A stretch of 5,137 nucleotides of DNA from an uncultured Clostridia bacterium (GTDB lineage: Bacteria; Bacillota; Clostridia; TANB77; CAG-508): the NCBI GenBank assembly GCA_948517135.1, contig CAORJJ010000107.1, forward strand, positions 1-5,137, written 5' to 3'. Under the pieces are notes generated by a model, which made no database searches, was not told where the DNA came from, and saw only the letters and a program-made list of their open reading frames with translations. The translations under genes were made by a program, and so were the position numbers. Shown here in pieces: positions 1 to 5,137 of the stretch; the stretch's first letter is position 1; every line of letters begins with the position of its first letter.

Positions 1-2463
1 ATTTATAACTTTAAAATAATCTTTTTGATTAAGCACAGGTTTTTTTTCGTTGATTATTTTATCTTTAATTTTTTCTATATCATTTTGTAATAAACCAAAT
101 ATTGTATCAGTTTGACTTCCTAATCTATTTCTTTTACCAGATATCCTAATTATATTATTTTCATTTTCCAATTCAAAACTTCTTTTTACATAATTTATAT
201 TAGCTCCATAATCTTCAACTTTCTTATCTGAACTTCCACTTATAAAAACAATATCCCATTCATCAAGTTCATTTCCTTTATAATCTTTAATGAAGTTTTT
301 AATTCCATCTACATTAAATTGGTAATTCAAATTTGATACTTCATAATTATCTAAAAAGTCAATAATATGTTGTTTATTTACACATTTAATCCCATATTTA
401 TTGCTCATTCTATCAATTTCAATATTTTTATTAATCTTTTTTACTAATAAATCAACACATTTTTTATTAGTGCTATTAACATCTATATCATTTCGTATCT
501 TTGGAGTTTCCACTACTTCCTCACTTAATGATATATTTCTTGTAAATTCTTTTGCAGTTCTCATTTTATTTCTTGCTGTAATTTCCAATGCATCAACATC
601 GCATCTAACCATTAATCCAAATTCTATTGGTCTAGCACCTTCTTCTTGCATTCTACCTATATTTAACCTTAATTCATCTGTAGCATCACTAATACTCTCA
701 TACCATTCTATTGATTTTCCTGTCATCCAAATAGTACATAGATCTTCATATCCTTTTCTATATCCAAACCATCTTCCTTTTTGCATTAATGTATCATACA
801 TTTTTGTATTACCATACATATAGCTTGTCATTAGACCTTCTAATGTTAGTCCTCTAGATAAGCTAAATCCTCCCACAGCTATAACTCTTAAATTTCCATC
901 TTCATAATTTAAAGTATTCTTTTTTAATGAATTTACAGAAACAACTTTTATAGGTTCTATACCTTTTAATAAACTTATTTTTATTTCATCCCAAGTATAT
1001 CCTTGTGTAGAAAAATCAGTTATATATGTTTGATATAATTTTTCAATATTTTTATCTTTTAAAGCAATATCATCATTTAAATTTCCATATAATCTAATTG
1101 ATTCCTGAATTTCTTTAACATATTCTTTAACAATTTGCTCTACTTCTATTTGTATAGTGGTAAATCTACTTACATTTATCATCATACTTCTATGTGTATT
1201 TTTTTGTCCTCTTAAATCTCTTATTACATTAGCAATCATATAATTATTAATTGCATCTTTTAGACTATTTGGTATTTTATATACACGGTCATCTTTCTTT
1301 AAACCTAGTGATATAGAATCTTCTAGTTCCTTAACATCTAATCTTCTTAGCATATACGAATATTTAGCATTTTCTCCAAATATATCTCTTGCTCCAATAT
1401 AATTAGATGGCGCATCTAATAAATAAATATAATCTCTTGGAAATATATCTTCTTTTTCCACTTCTTCATCCAAATCAGGATCAATAAAAATATTTGCAAA
1501 TGGAGTTGCAGTAAACCCAACATAACTAGCTCTTGTAAATATATTTAACATTTCCCTTATTTGAGTATTTATCGCTGTAGGATCCTTATCTTCTTTATTA
1601 GTATTTACAGAAGCATTATCTGATTCATCATCAATCATAAGCATTGATGCATCAATTTTGGATTTTCCATTCAAATTATAATCTTTTAACCATTTATTTA
1701 ACTGTTTAAGAGTTGTTACATTTTTCTTTATAACAAACAAAAAAGTATCATTAGATGATTCAATGTTCATTACAATCCCTCTAGCTGTAGATGTTTTAAA
1801 ATCTGATTCTGTAGTAGTTAAAACCTTAGGAAAAACTTTATTATCTATTTTTCCTACTCCAACAAAAGCATTTTTTACATCATTATGAATACCATTTGTA
1901 CTCTTAATCCCAGCAAATCCTTCATCAATTCTACTTTGTGTTTGCCTTCTTAATTTTTCTATTGTTCCTGTCAATAAAATTATGACTTTATATTTAGCAT
2001 CAGCAGCTTTACACATTAATCCTGTATAATTAGATGTTTTACCAGACTGTACATCACCTATTACTAAACCTCTTCTTTGAAACTCTGTATTACTACAAGG
2101 ATCACCCAAATAATCTGTTAGTTTATCTAGTACATCATCCATTGTATTTATTACATTGCTAGAAAAGCCTTTATTTATTAGATATTTCTTATATCTATTC
2201 CAATATCTCATATCTAAATCTGCTTTTCTTTCTAAAAACCATTCTTTATGCTTTTCTCTTATATTAGCACCTTCTGTCATTTTTATAGAACATTCATATT
2301 TTATCTGCCTTTTTATTTCCTCTATTTCTAAATCACTTACTCTAAATACTTTAGACATTTTATCAACTAATTTATCAATTTCACTATCATCTAGATATTC
2401 ATTTTGAGAATTTAAAATTAATAATGATATAGTATCTTTTAAATTTTTTGCTTCATCACTCAT
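1..2463 (-). CDS. Z1 domain-containing SF2-helicase-like ATPase, 3' end cut by the window edge
   Basis: The reading frame is open from ATG at 2463 to base 1: 821 codons with no stop, so the C-terminus is missing. After a helical N-terminal region (about 1-130), RRGLVIGDVQSGKTSNYTGL holds a Walker A with Gly141, Lys142 and Thr143. KAADAKYKVIILLTG and LRRQTQSRIDEGFAG follow. The Walker B-like LMIDDESDN is at 275-283, and GFTATPFAN (SF2 motif III-like) is at 316-324. A second RecA-like half, the Z1 domain, carries GGFSLSRGLTLEG (531-543, motif V-like) and MQKGRWFGYRKGY (560-572, motif VI-like with Gln561, Arg564 and Arg569). These are the hallmark motifs of the Z1 family, so the family call is firm. 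The family is found in restriction-modification-like islands. A role as an ATP-driven DNA-remodelling or translocating motor is inferred. Its start overlaps the stop of the upstream ATPase gene by 8 bases (ATGAGTGA), which implies one mRNA and coupled translation. Confidence 0.93.
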   Translation of the reverse strand, partial: MSDEAKNLKDTISLLILNSQNEYLDDSEIDKLVDKMSKVFRVSDLEIEEIKRQIKYECSIKMTEGANIREKHKEWFLERKADLDMRYWNRYKKYLINKGFSSNVINTMDDVLDKLTDYLGDPCSNTEFQRRGLVIGDVQSGKTSNYTGLMCKAADAKYKVIILLTGTIEKLRRQTQSRIDEGFAGIKSTNGIHNDVKNAFVGVGKIDNKVFPKVLTTTESDFKTSTARGIVMNIESSNDTFLFVIKKNVTTLKQLNKWLKDYNLNGKSKIDASMLMIDDESDNASVNTNKEDKDPTAINTQIREMLNIFTRASYVGFTATPFANIFIDPDLDEEVEKEDIFPRDYIYLLDAPSNYIGARDIFGENAKYSYMLRRLDVKELEDSISLGLKKDDRVYKIPNSLKDAINNYMIANVIRDLRGQKNTHRSMMINVSRFTTIQIEVEQIVKEYVKEIQESIRLYGNLNDDIALKDKNIEKLYQTYITDFSTQGYTWDEIKISLLKGIEPIKVVSVNSLKKNTLNYEDGNLRVIAVGGFSLSRGLTLEGLMTSYMYGNTKMYDTLMQKGRWFGYRKGYEDLCTIWMTGKSIEWYESISDATDELRLNIGRMQEEGARPIEFGLMVRCDVDALEITARNKMRTAKEFTRNISLSEEVVETPKIRNDIDVNSTNKKCVDLLVKKINKNIEIDRMSNKYGIKCVNKQHIIDFLDNYEVSNLNYQFNVDGIKNFIKDYKGNELDEWDIVFISGSSDKKVEDYGANINYVKRSFELENENNIIRISGKRNRLGSQTDTIFGLLQNDIEKIKDKIINEKKPVLNQKDYFKVIN

Positions 2464-3922
2464 ATTCCTTTATTTTCTCCTCCATTAATTCTTTTAAGCT
2501 TTCATCATTGCAATATGGCTCAGTTTTTATAATTTGTTCATAATATTCCATAATATCTAAACCTAACTCTTTGCACTTATCTATACTATCCTCAAAAGCT
2601 AATATTAACTCTTCAATTTCTTCTTTGGTTATTTCTACATTATTATTTATTTTTCCATCTGCCACATCTAGATATACTGTATTAGTTGGAAATGAATTTT
2701 CTATATTTTTCAATAATCTTTCAAATTCCACAAGAAGTTTTTTGTCAAAGTTTTGGCATAATAATTGAATTTGTGGTAAATTTCTATTTATTTTATATTC
2801 ATATCCATCTCGGGTTTTTATTCTATCCCATACATAATTTAATTTTTCGCTATTATTTTCCTTTCTTCCTCTATATTTATATACCTCTTTACTCGTAAAA
2901 ATAGCTTCTTCAATACAACTATAAAGATTTTTCTTTATTATATCTGGTATATTCGCTGTACTTTTTTTGATGTCTATTCCCCAAACATCATCCAAACTAT
3001 TAGGTATCTCAACCATTATTCTTGCAAGTTTTGTTAGTTCATCTTGTCTTGATAATCTAAACCATGTTCCCCATATGATTAAACGCTTATTTCTATAAAT
3101 ATAAAAACCTTGGTTTTTTCTTAAATCTTCTTTTCCTCCAACTTTTTTTAAATCCTCTTCAGTTAACTTATTATAATGTGGTAATATATAAGGTTTCACT
3201 GTAATAATAGATTCTCCTATTTTAATTTCTTGAGTCCTTCTAGCTTGAGTTGCTTTATTTTTTAATAAAAAAGGATCTCTAGCTTCTATCTTTCTATTAT
3301 TAACATATATACTAAGACCATCCTCAATATATCTATGGAATACTAATGACAAGTGATCTATTGTAGAATTCATTTTTTCTGTTATAGTTTTGTTAATCTC
3401 TAAAGTAGATGCTTGAATCTTATCAAATTTCTTTAATAATACATATGTACCATTTGTTACATTTTCAAATAACTCTATATTTTCTAATTTCATTATTTCT
3501 TCATTTGTATACTCAAGTATACTCCATGTATTATGTTCTATAACATAATCTAAATTCCAAGAAAATGCTGATAGTATTCCATTCTTTTTGCTAACTACAG
3601 TTAAATCTCTACACTGAGACAAAGAAGCTGATTTCAAACCCAATCCAAATCTTCCTAAATCATTTTCTTTTCTTATATCATTAGGATTTTTACTTCCTAA
3701 TCTCATAGCTTCTTCTAATTCTCTCTTATCCAATCCATTGCCATTATCAAAAATTATTATATATGGTTCATCATTAGGAATTACTAATATTTCTATTTTG
3801 GTAGCATTTGCACTTATTGAATTATCTATCAAATCCGCAATTGCAGTTTCAAAAGAATACCCTATAGATCTTATTGACTCAATTAGTATTGGAGCTGATG
3901 GCAAACTTTGTTTTTCTAACAT
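2456..3922 (-). CDS. GHKL (Bergerat-fold) ATPase of the MORC/MutL-like type
   Basis: Protein of 488 residues from the chosen ATG at 3922. The N-terminal ATP-binding domain shows all GHKL motifs: DLIDNS with Asp30 and Asn34 (N box, Mg/ATP), DNGNG at 59-63 (G1), GRFGLGLKSASLS at 90-102 (G2, ATP lid) and NGTY with Gly158-Thr159 (G3). An S5-like transducer domain follows, with YRNKRLIIWGTW (276-287) and WGIDIKKSTA (314-323); Lys319/Lys320 are candidates for the lysine that senses the ATP gamma-phosphate. The remaining 150 or so residues are charged and helical and have no motif I recognise. By family knowledge such proteins are ATP-gated dimerising clamps, related to eukaryotic MORC and to MutL, encoded next to Z1 proteins in restriction-like islands. 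No nuclease motif is visible, so cleavage would have to come from a partner. The longer frame begins at ATG 3970, but that codon lacks a ribosome binding site and lies upstream of the best promoter's start point. Confidence 0.92.
   Translation of the reverse strand: MLEKQSLPSAPILIESIRSIGYSFETAIADLIDNSISANATKIEILVIPNDEPYIIIFDNGNGLDKRELEEAMRLGSKNPNDIRKENDLGRFGLGLKSASLSQCRDLTVVSKKNGILSAFSWNLDYVIEHNTWSILEYTNEEIMKLENIELFENVTNGTYVLLKKFDKIQASTLEINKTITEKMNSTIDHLSLVFHRYIEDGLSIYVNNRKIEARDPFLLKNKATQARRTQEIKIGESIITVKPYILPHYNKLTEEDLKKVGGKEDLRKNQGFYIYRNKRLIIWGTWFRLSRQDELTKLARIMVEIPNSLDDVWGIDIKKSTANIPDIIKKNLYSCIEEAIFTSKEVYKYRGRKENNSEKLNYVWDRIKTRDGYEYKINRNLPQIQLLCQNFDKKLLVEFERLLKNIENSFPTNTVYLDVADGKINNNVEITKEEIEELILAFEDSIDKCKELGLDIMEYYEQIIKTEPYCNDESLKELMEEKIKEYE
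2466..2483 (-). promoter_or_regulatory. Ribosome binding region of the Z1 gene, inside the end of the ATPase gene
   Basis: On the minus strand GGAGGAG (2477-2483) lies 13 bases before the ATG, and AAGGA (2466-2470) only 2 bases before it. The first is somewhat far and the second too close for an ideal Shine-Dalgarno site. Re-initiation by ribosomes finishing the upstream gene, whose stop lies inside ATGAGTGA, probably contributes. The start is supported because it is the ATG nearest the overlap and the frame then runs unbroken. Confidence 0.55.
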
Positions 3923-3929
3923 AGTTAGT

Positions 3930-3937
3930 CCCCCTTT
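3930..3937 (-). promoter_or_regulatory. Ribosome binding site that fixes the MORC-like ATPase start at 3922
   Basis: AAAGGGGG on the minus strand lies 7 bases before ATG 3922-3920. The alternative ATG at 3970-3968 is preceded only by an A/T run with no Shine-Dalgarno match. The protein from 3922 (MLEKQSLPSAP) also begins like family members, which start shortly before the first helix. Confidence 0.8.
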
Positions 3938-3950
3938 TATATTTATTTTA

Positions 3951-3979
3951 CTTATATCATTTTTTGACATTTTTTACAA
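3951..3979 (-). promoter_or_regulatory. Candidate promoter for the ATPase-Z1 operon
   Basis: On the minus strand TTGTAA (3974-3979) is separated by 17 bases from TATAAG (3951-3956). The latter is preceded by TGA, giving an extended -10. Transcription would begin near 3944 and leave a leader of about 22 bases before ATG 3922, containing the AAAGGGGG site. Spacing and the extended -10 are good, but the -35 is only 4 of 6, and AT-rich sequence gives many chance matches. Confidence 0.5.
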
Positions 3980-4057
3980 TGAAATCAACAACATTTGCTA
4001 AAAATTGCTTTTTTATATCTACAAATTTATCATTTTAATAATTAGTTTATATATTTT

Positions 4058-4085
4058 TGTATAAAATATATAGATTGTGAAACAA
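4058..4085 (-). promoter_or_regulatory. Weaker alternative minus-strand promoter overlapping box 1
   Basis: TTGTTT (4080-4085) and TATACA (4058-4063) are 16 bases apart on the minus strand. If used, box 1 would cover its -35 and the leader would be well over 100 bases long. It matters only because it would place both divergent units under the box-binding factor. The promoter at 3951-3979 is the better match. Confidence 0.22.
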
Positions 4086-4086
4086 T
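4074..4086. promoter_or_regulatory. Operator-like box 1 (ATTGT-GAA-ACAAT)
   Basis: A perfect 5-bp inverted repeat around a GAA centre at 4080. It is the most divergent of the four boxes (ATTGT instead of AAATGT arm) and the one furthest upstream of the fic promoter. With box 2 it forms TGTGAAACA (4076-4084) facing TGTTTCACA (4108-4116), a 9-bp inverted repeat whose centres are 32 bases apart. Confidence 0.6.
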
Positions 4087-4102
4087 ATTAGTAAATATTA
4101 TT

Positions 4103-4121
4103 AAAAATGTTTCACATTTTT
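4103..4121. promoter_or_regulatory. Operator-like box 2 (AAAAATGT-TTC-ACATTTTT), contains the fic -35
   Basis: The best palindrome of the set: 8-bp arms around a TTC centre at 4112. Its TTCACA (4111-4116) is the likely -35 of the fic promoter, so a protein bound here would compete with RNA polymerase. Bases 4103-4119 are the exact reverse complement of 4142-4158 in box 3. Confidence 0.68.
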
Positions 4122-4139
4122 TTCTTTTTATGCTATAAT
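4111..4139 (+). promoter_or_regulatory. Promoter of the Fic-domain gene
   Basis: A perfect -10, TATAAT (4134-4139), is preceded by TGC, making an extended -10. TTCACA (4111-4116) lies exactly 17 bases upstream and matches TTGACA at 5 of 6 positions. Transcription should begin near 4146, leaving a leader of about 58 bases. The -35 lies inside box 2 and the start point inside box 3, the classic layout of a repressible promoter. Confidence 0.8.
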
Positions 4140-4141
4140 AT

Positions 4142-4156
4142 AAATGTGAAACATTT
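4142..4156. promoter_or_regulatory. Operator-like box 3 (AAATGT-GAA-ACATTT), over the fic transcription start
   Basis: A perfect 6-bp inverted repeat around GAA centred at 4149. It begins 2 bases after the -10 and covers the predicted start point near 4146. It repeats box 2 in opposite orientation over 17 identical bases. Confidence 0.68.
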
Positions 4157-4173
4157 TTGCGTATATTTTCAAA

Positions 4174-4188
4174 AAAAGTTTCACATTT
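4174..4188. promoter_or_regulatory. Operator-like box 4 (AAAAGT-TTC-ACATTT), before the fic RBS
   Basis: The fourth copy, centred at 4181, has one mismatch (A for T) in its left arm. It has the same orientation as box 2. It lies in the transcribed leader 32 bases from box 3, matching the spacing between boxes 1 and 2. Binding here would act as a roadblock or allow cooperative contact with box 3. Confidence 0.6.
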
Positions 4189-4191
4189 AAT

Positions 4192-4197
4192 AGGAGG
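4192..4197 (+). promoter_or_regulatory. Ribosome binding site of the Fic-domain gene
   Basis: AGGAGG lies 6 bases before ATG 4204, an ideal Shine-Dalgarno site. It selects this start over the in-frame ATG at codon 8. Confidence 0.88.
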
Positions 4198-4203
4198 AAA
4201 AAT

Positions 4204-5137
4204 ATGGAAGAAAAATTTGAAATTATGAATCTTTTACAATCTAAACAAACTTTAGAAAACAAACTAGGTAGTTTAATCTATGGTTCTGTTGAAATAAGAG
4301 AAGCTGATTCAAATAAGTATATATATGTTCATTATAGAGATAATGGTATTGCTTTAACAAAATATGTTGGAGAATACTCTAATGAACTTTATAATTTAAT
4401 TTTAAATAACAGTATTGAAGCTAAAAAATTAAAAAAAGAAATTAGAAACATTAGAAAAAGACTAAAAGAATTAAATTATATAGAAACAGAATTAAATTCT
4501 GATGTAATGTTAAATATAGACTTTGCAAAAAAGAATATGGTTTCAACTATCTATAAGCAAGCCATTTTAGAAGGAGTTGCTACTACATTTGCGGATACAG
4601 AAAGTATCATTGAAGGAGGAAAAGTTAACAATATGACATCTGAAGATGTTTTAAAAATTATAAATTTAAAACATTCTTGGGAATTTGTATTAAATGAAAA
4701 CGTTATACTAAGTGATACTAATTTTGCTTTGCTATGTCAAATAAATAAATTTATACTTGAAGGATTTTACTATAATGCAGGAAAAATAAGAAGTACTCCA
4801 GTTAGTATTGGTGGTACTAGTTGGACACCTGACTTACCTATTGAAAGTGTTATAAAAGAAGAGCTAGATGATATATTTAATAAAGATATTAACAATATTG
4901 ATAAAGCAATTGAATTATTATTGTATACTATGAAAAAACAAATATTTATAGACGGAAATAAAAGAACTTCTGTTATCTTCACCAATCATTACCTAATATC
5001 CAAAGGAATGGGGATTATTGTAATTCCAGCTGAATTAAGTGAAGAATATAAAAATTTATTAATTAAATATTATGAAGGATTAGATACAATAAATATTAAA
5101 AATTTCCTTAAAGAAAAATGTTTTATGAAATTAAAAT
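4204..5137 (+). CDS. Fic-domain protein with Gln in place of the catalytic His; 3' end not in window
   Basis: The frame is open for 311 codons plus one base at the right edge, so the end is missing, though a length near 310-320 would be complete for many Fic proteins. Residues 1-65 form a small strand-rich region (YIYVHYRDNGIALTKYVGEYS). A strongly charged coiled-coil-like helix spans about 68-98. TESIIEGG (132-139) resembles the N-terminal inhibitory helix of class II Fic proteins (S/T-x-x-x-E-G/N; compare TSSxIEG), with the key Glu137 kept. GKIRSTPVSIGGTSWTPDLP (193-212) matches the flap that positions the target. The Fic loop QIFIDGNKRT (246-255) keeps Phe248, Asp250, Gly251, Asn252, Lys253 and Arg254, but Gln246 stands where canonical HxFxxGN(G/K)R has the His needed for AMP transfer. 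It may bind nucleotide without AMPylating, or do other chemistry. It is transcribed divergently from the MORC-like/Z1 operon, from a box-covered promoter. Confidence 0.85.
   Translation, partial: MEEKFEIMNLLQSKQTLENKLGSLIYGSVEIREADSNKYIYVHYRDNGIALTKYVGEYSNELYNLILNNSIEAKKLKKEIRNIRKRLKELNYIETELNSDVMLNIDFAKKNMVSTIYKQAILEGVATTFADTESIIEGGKVNNMTSEDVLKIINLKHSWEFVLNENVILSDTNFALLCQINKFILEGFYYNAGKIRSTPVSIGGTSWTPDLPIESVIKEELDDIFNKDINNIDKAIELLLYTMKKQIFIDGNKRTSVIFTNHYLISKGMGIIVIPAELSEEYKNLLIKYYEGLDTINIKNFLKEKCFMKLK

Larger units (their letters stand above)
4141..4189 (+). repeat. Perfect 12-bp inverted repeat in the fic leader (boxes 3 and 4)
   Basis: TAAATGTGAAAC (4141-4152) is exactly reverse-complemented by GTTTCACATTTA (4178-4189), with a 25-base loop. 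Most of it lies in the predicted leader RNA and ends 2 bases before the AGGAGG site, so it could fold and hinder ribosome loading. If the start point is near 4146 only the inner 7 bp of stem is transcribed, so a purely DNA-level role as paired operators is at least as likely. Confidence 0.6.

Noticed and set aside
401..823. Plus-strand open frame of 140 codons, hydrophobic at its N-terminus.
   Set aside because: It lies wholly antisense to the Z1 gene, in the segment encoding motifs V and VI. Its Ile/Ser/Phe-rich composition is what AT-rich antisense reading gives, and it has no credible ribosome binding site.
2156..2407. Plus-strand open frame of 83 codons.
   Set aside because: Antisense shadow of the N-terminal part of the Z1 gene, with low-complexity Leu/Ser/Ile composition.
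2571..2898. Two overlapping plus-strand open frames of 65 and 70 codons.
   Set aside because: Both are antisense to the C-terminal part of the MORC-like ATPase and overlap each other in different frames. No start signals were found.
3738..4001. Plus-strand open frame of 87 codons crossing the ATPase start region.
   Set aside because: Mostly antisense to the conserved N-box/G1 region of the ATPase, so its apparent order is imposed by the gene on the other strand.
4103..4121. Rho-independent terminator, as a palindrome followed by a T run.
   Set aside because: The stem is A/T-rich with a 3-base centre and would be a weak hairpin. It overlaps the -35 of a good promoter, and no plus-strand gene upstream in the window needs termination there.
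4074..4188. Possible short CRISPR-like array, because GTGAAAC recurs four times.
   Set aside because: The repeats are about 15 bases, alternate in orientation, are imperfect, and are tied to promoter elements. The sequence between them is A/T-rich filler rather than spacer-like.
4770..4985. Minus-strand open frame of 71 codons with a membrane-like composition.
   Set aside because: Antisense shadow of the flap-to-Fic-loop part of the Fic-domain gene, with no ribosome binding site.
4204..5137. A simple Doc/Fic toxin with a separate antitoxin.
   Set aside because: No small antitoxin gene precedes it. An inhibitory-type motif is present in the protein itself, and the catalytic His is absent.

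Overview
The window is very AT-rich (roughly a quarter G+C by eye). It uses strong AGGAGG/GGGGG-type ribosome binding sites, favours AGA for Arg and ATA for Ile, and uses TGA as a stop. That fits a low-GC Gram-positive bacterium such as a clostridium, though other AT-rich anaerobes such as fusobacteria cannot be excluded. No rRNA, tRNA, CRISPR array, insertion sequence or convincing rho-independent terminator was seen.

Layout: three real genes in two divergent transcription units.
(1) Minus strand, 3922 down to the left edge: a GHKL/MORC-type ATPase (2456-3922), followed with an 8-base overlap by a Z1-domain, SF2-helicase-like ATPase (1-2463) that runs off the left end without a stop. Such pairs are known as the motor core of restriction-modification-like islands (described by Iyer, Abhiman and Aravind for MutL/MORC-type ATPases). 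There they normally travel with a DNA methyltransferase, a PD-(D/E)XK nuclease and an AIPR protein. Only the two ATPases are visible here, and any nuclease would lie beyond the left edge.
(2) Plus strand, 4204 to the right edge: a Fic-domain protein with its own inhibitory-helix-like motif (TESIIEGG), a flap, and a Fic loop in which the catalytic histidine is a glutamine (QIFIDGNKRT). It is not closed by a stop inside the window.

The 281-base divergent intergenic region (3923-4203) is the most unusual part. It carries four copies of a near-palindromic box (consensus AAATGT-GAA-ACATTT) in alternating orientation, with centres at 4080, 4112, 4149 and 4181 (spacings 32, 37, 32). They straddle a good extended -10 promoter for the fic gene: box 2 contains the -35, box 3 covers the predicted transcription start, and box 4 sits just before the ribosome binding site. 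Boxes 3 and 4 also form a perfect 12-bp inverted repeat in the predicted leader RNA. This looks like a tightly repressed promoter for the Fic-like gene beside a putative anti-invader module. The regulator that reads the boxes is not in the window.

The working picture is inference: the MORC-like ATPase and the Z1 ATPase act together on DNA, probably recruiting a nuclease encoded further left, while the divergent Fic-like protein is a separately controlled accessory or neighbouring module.
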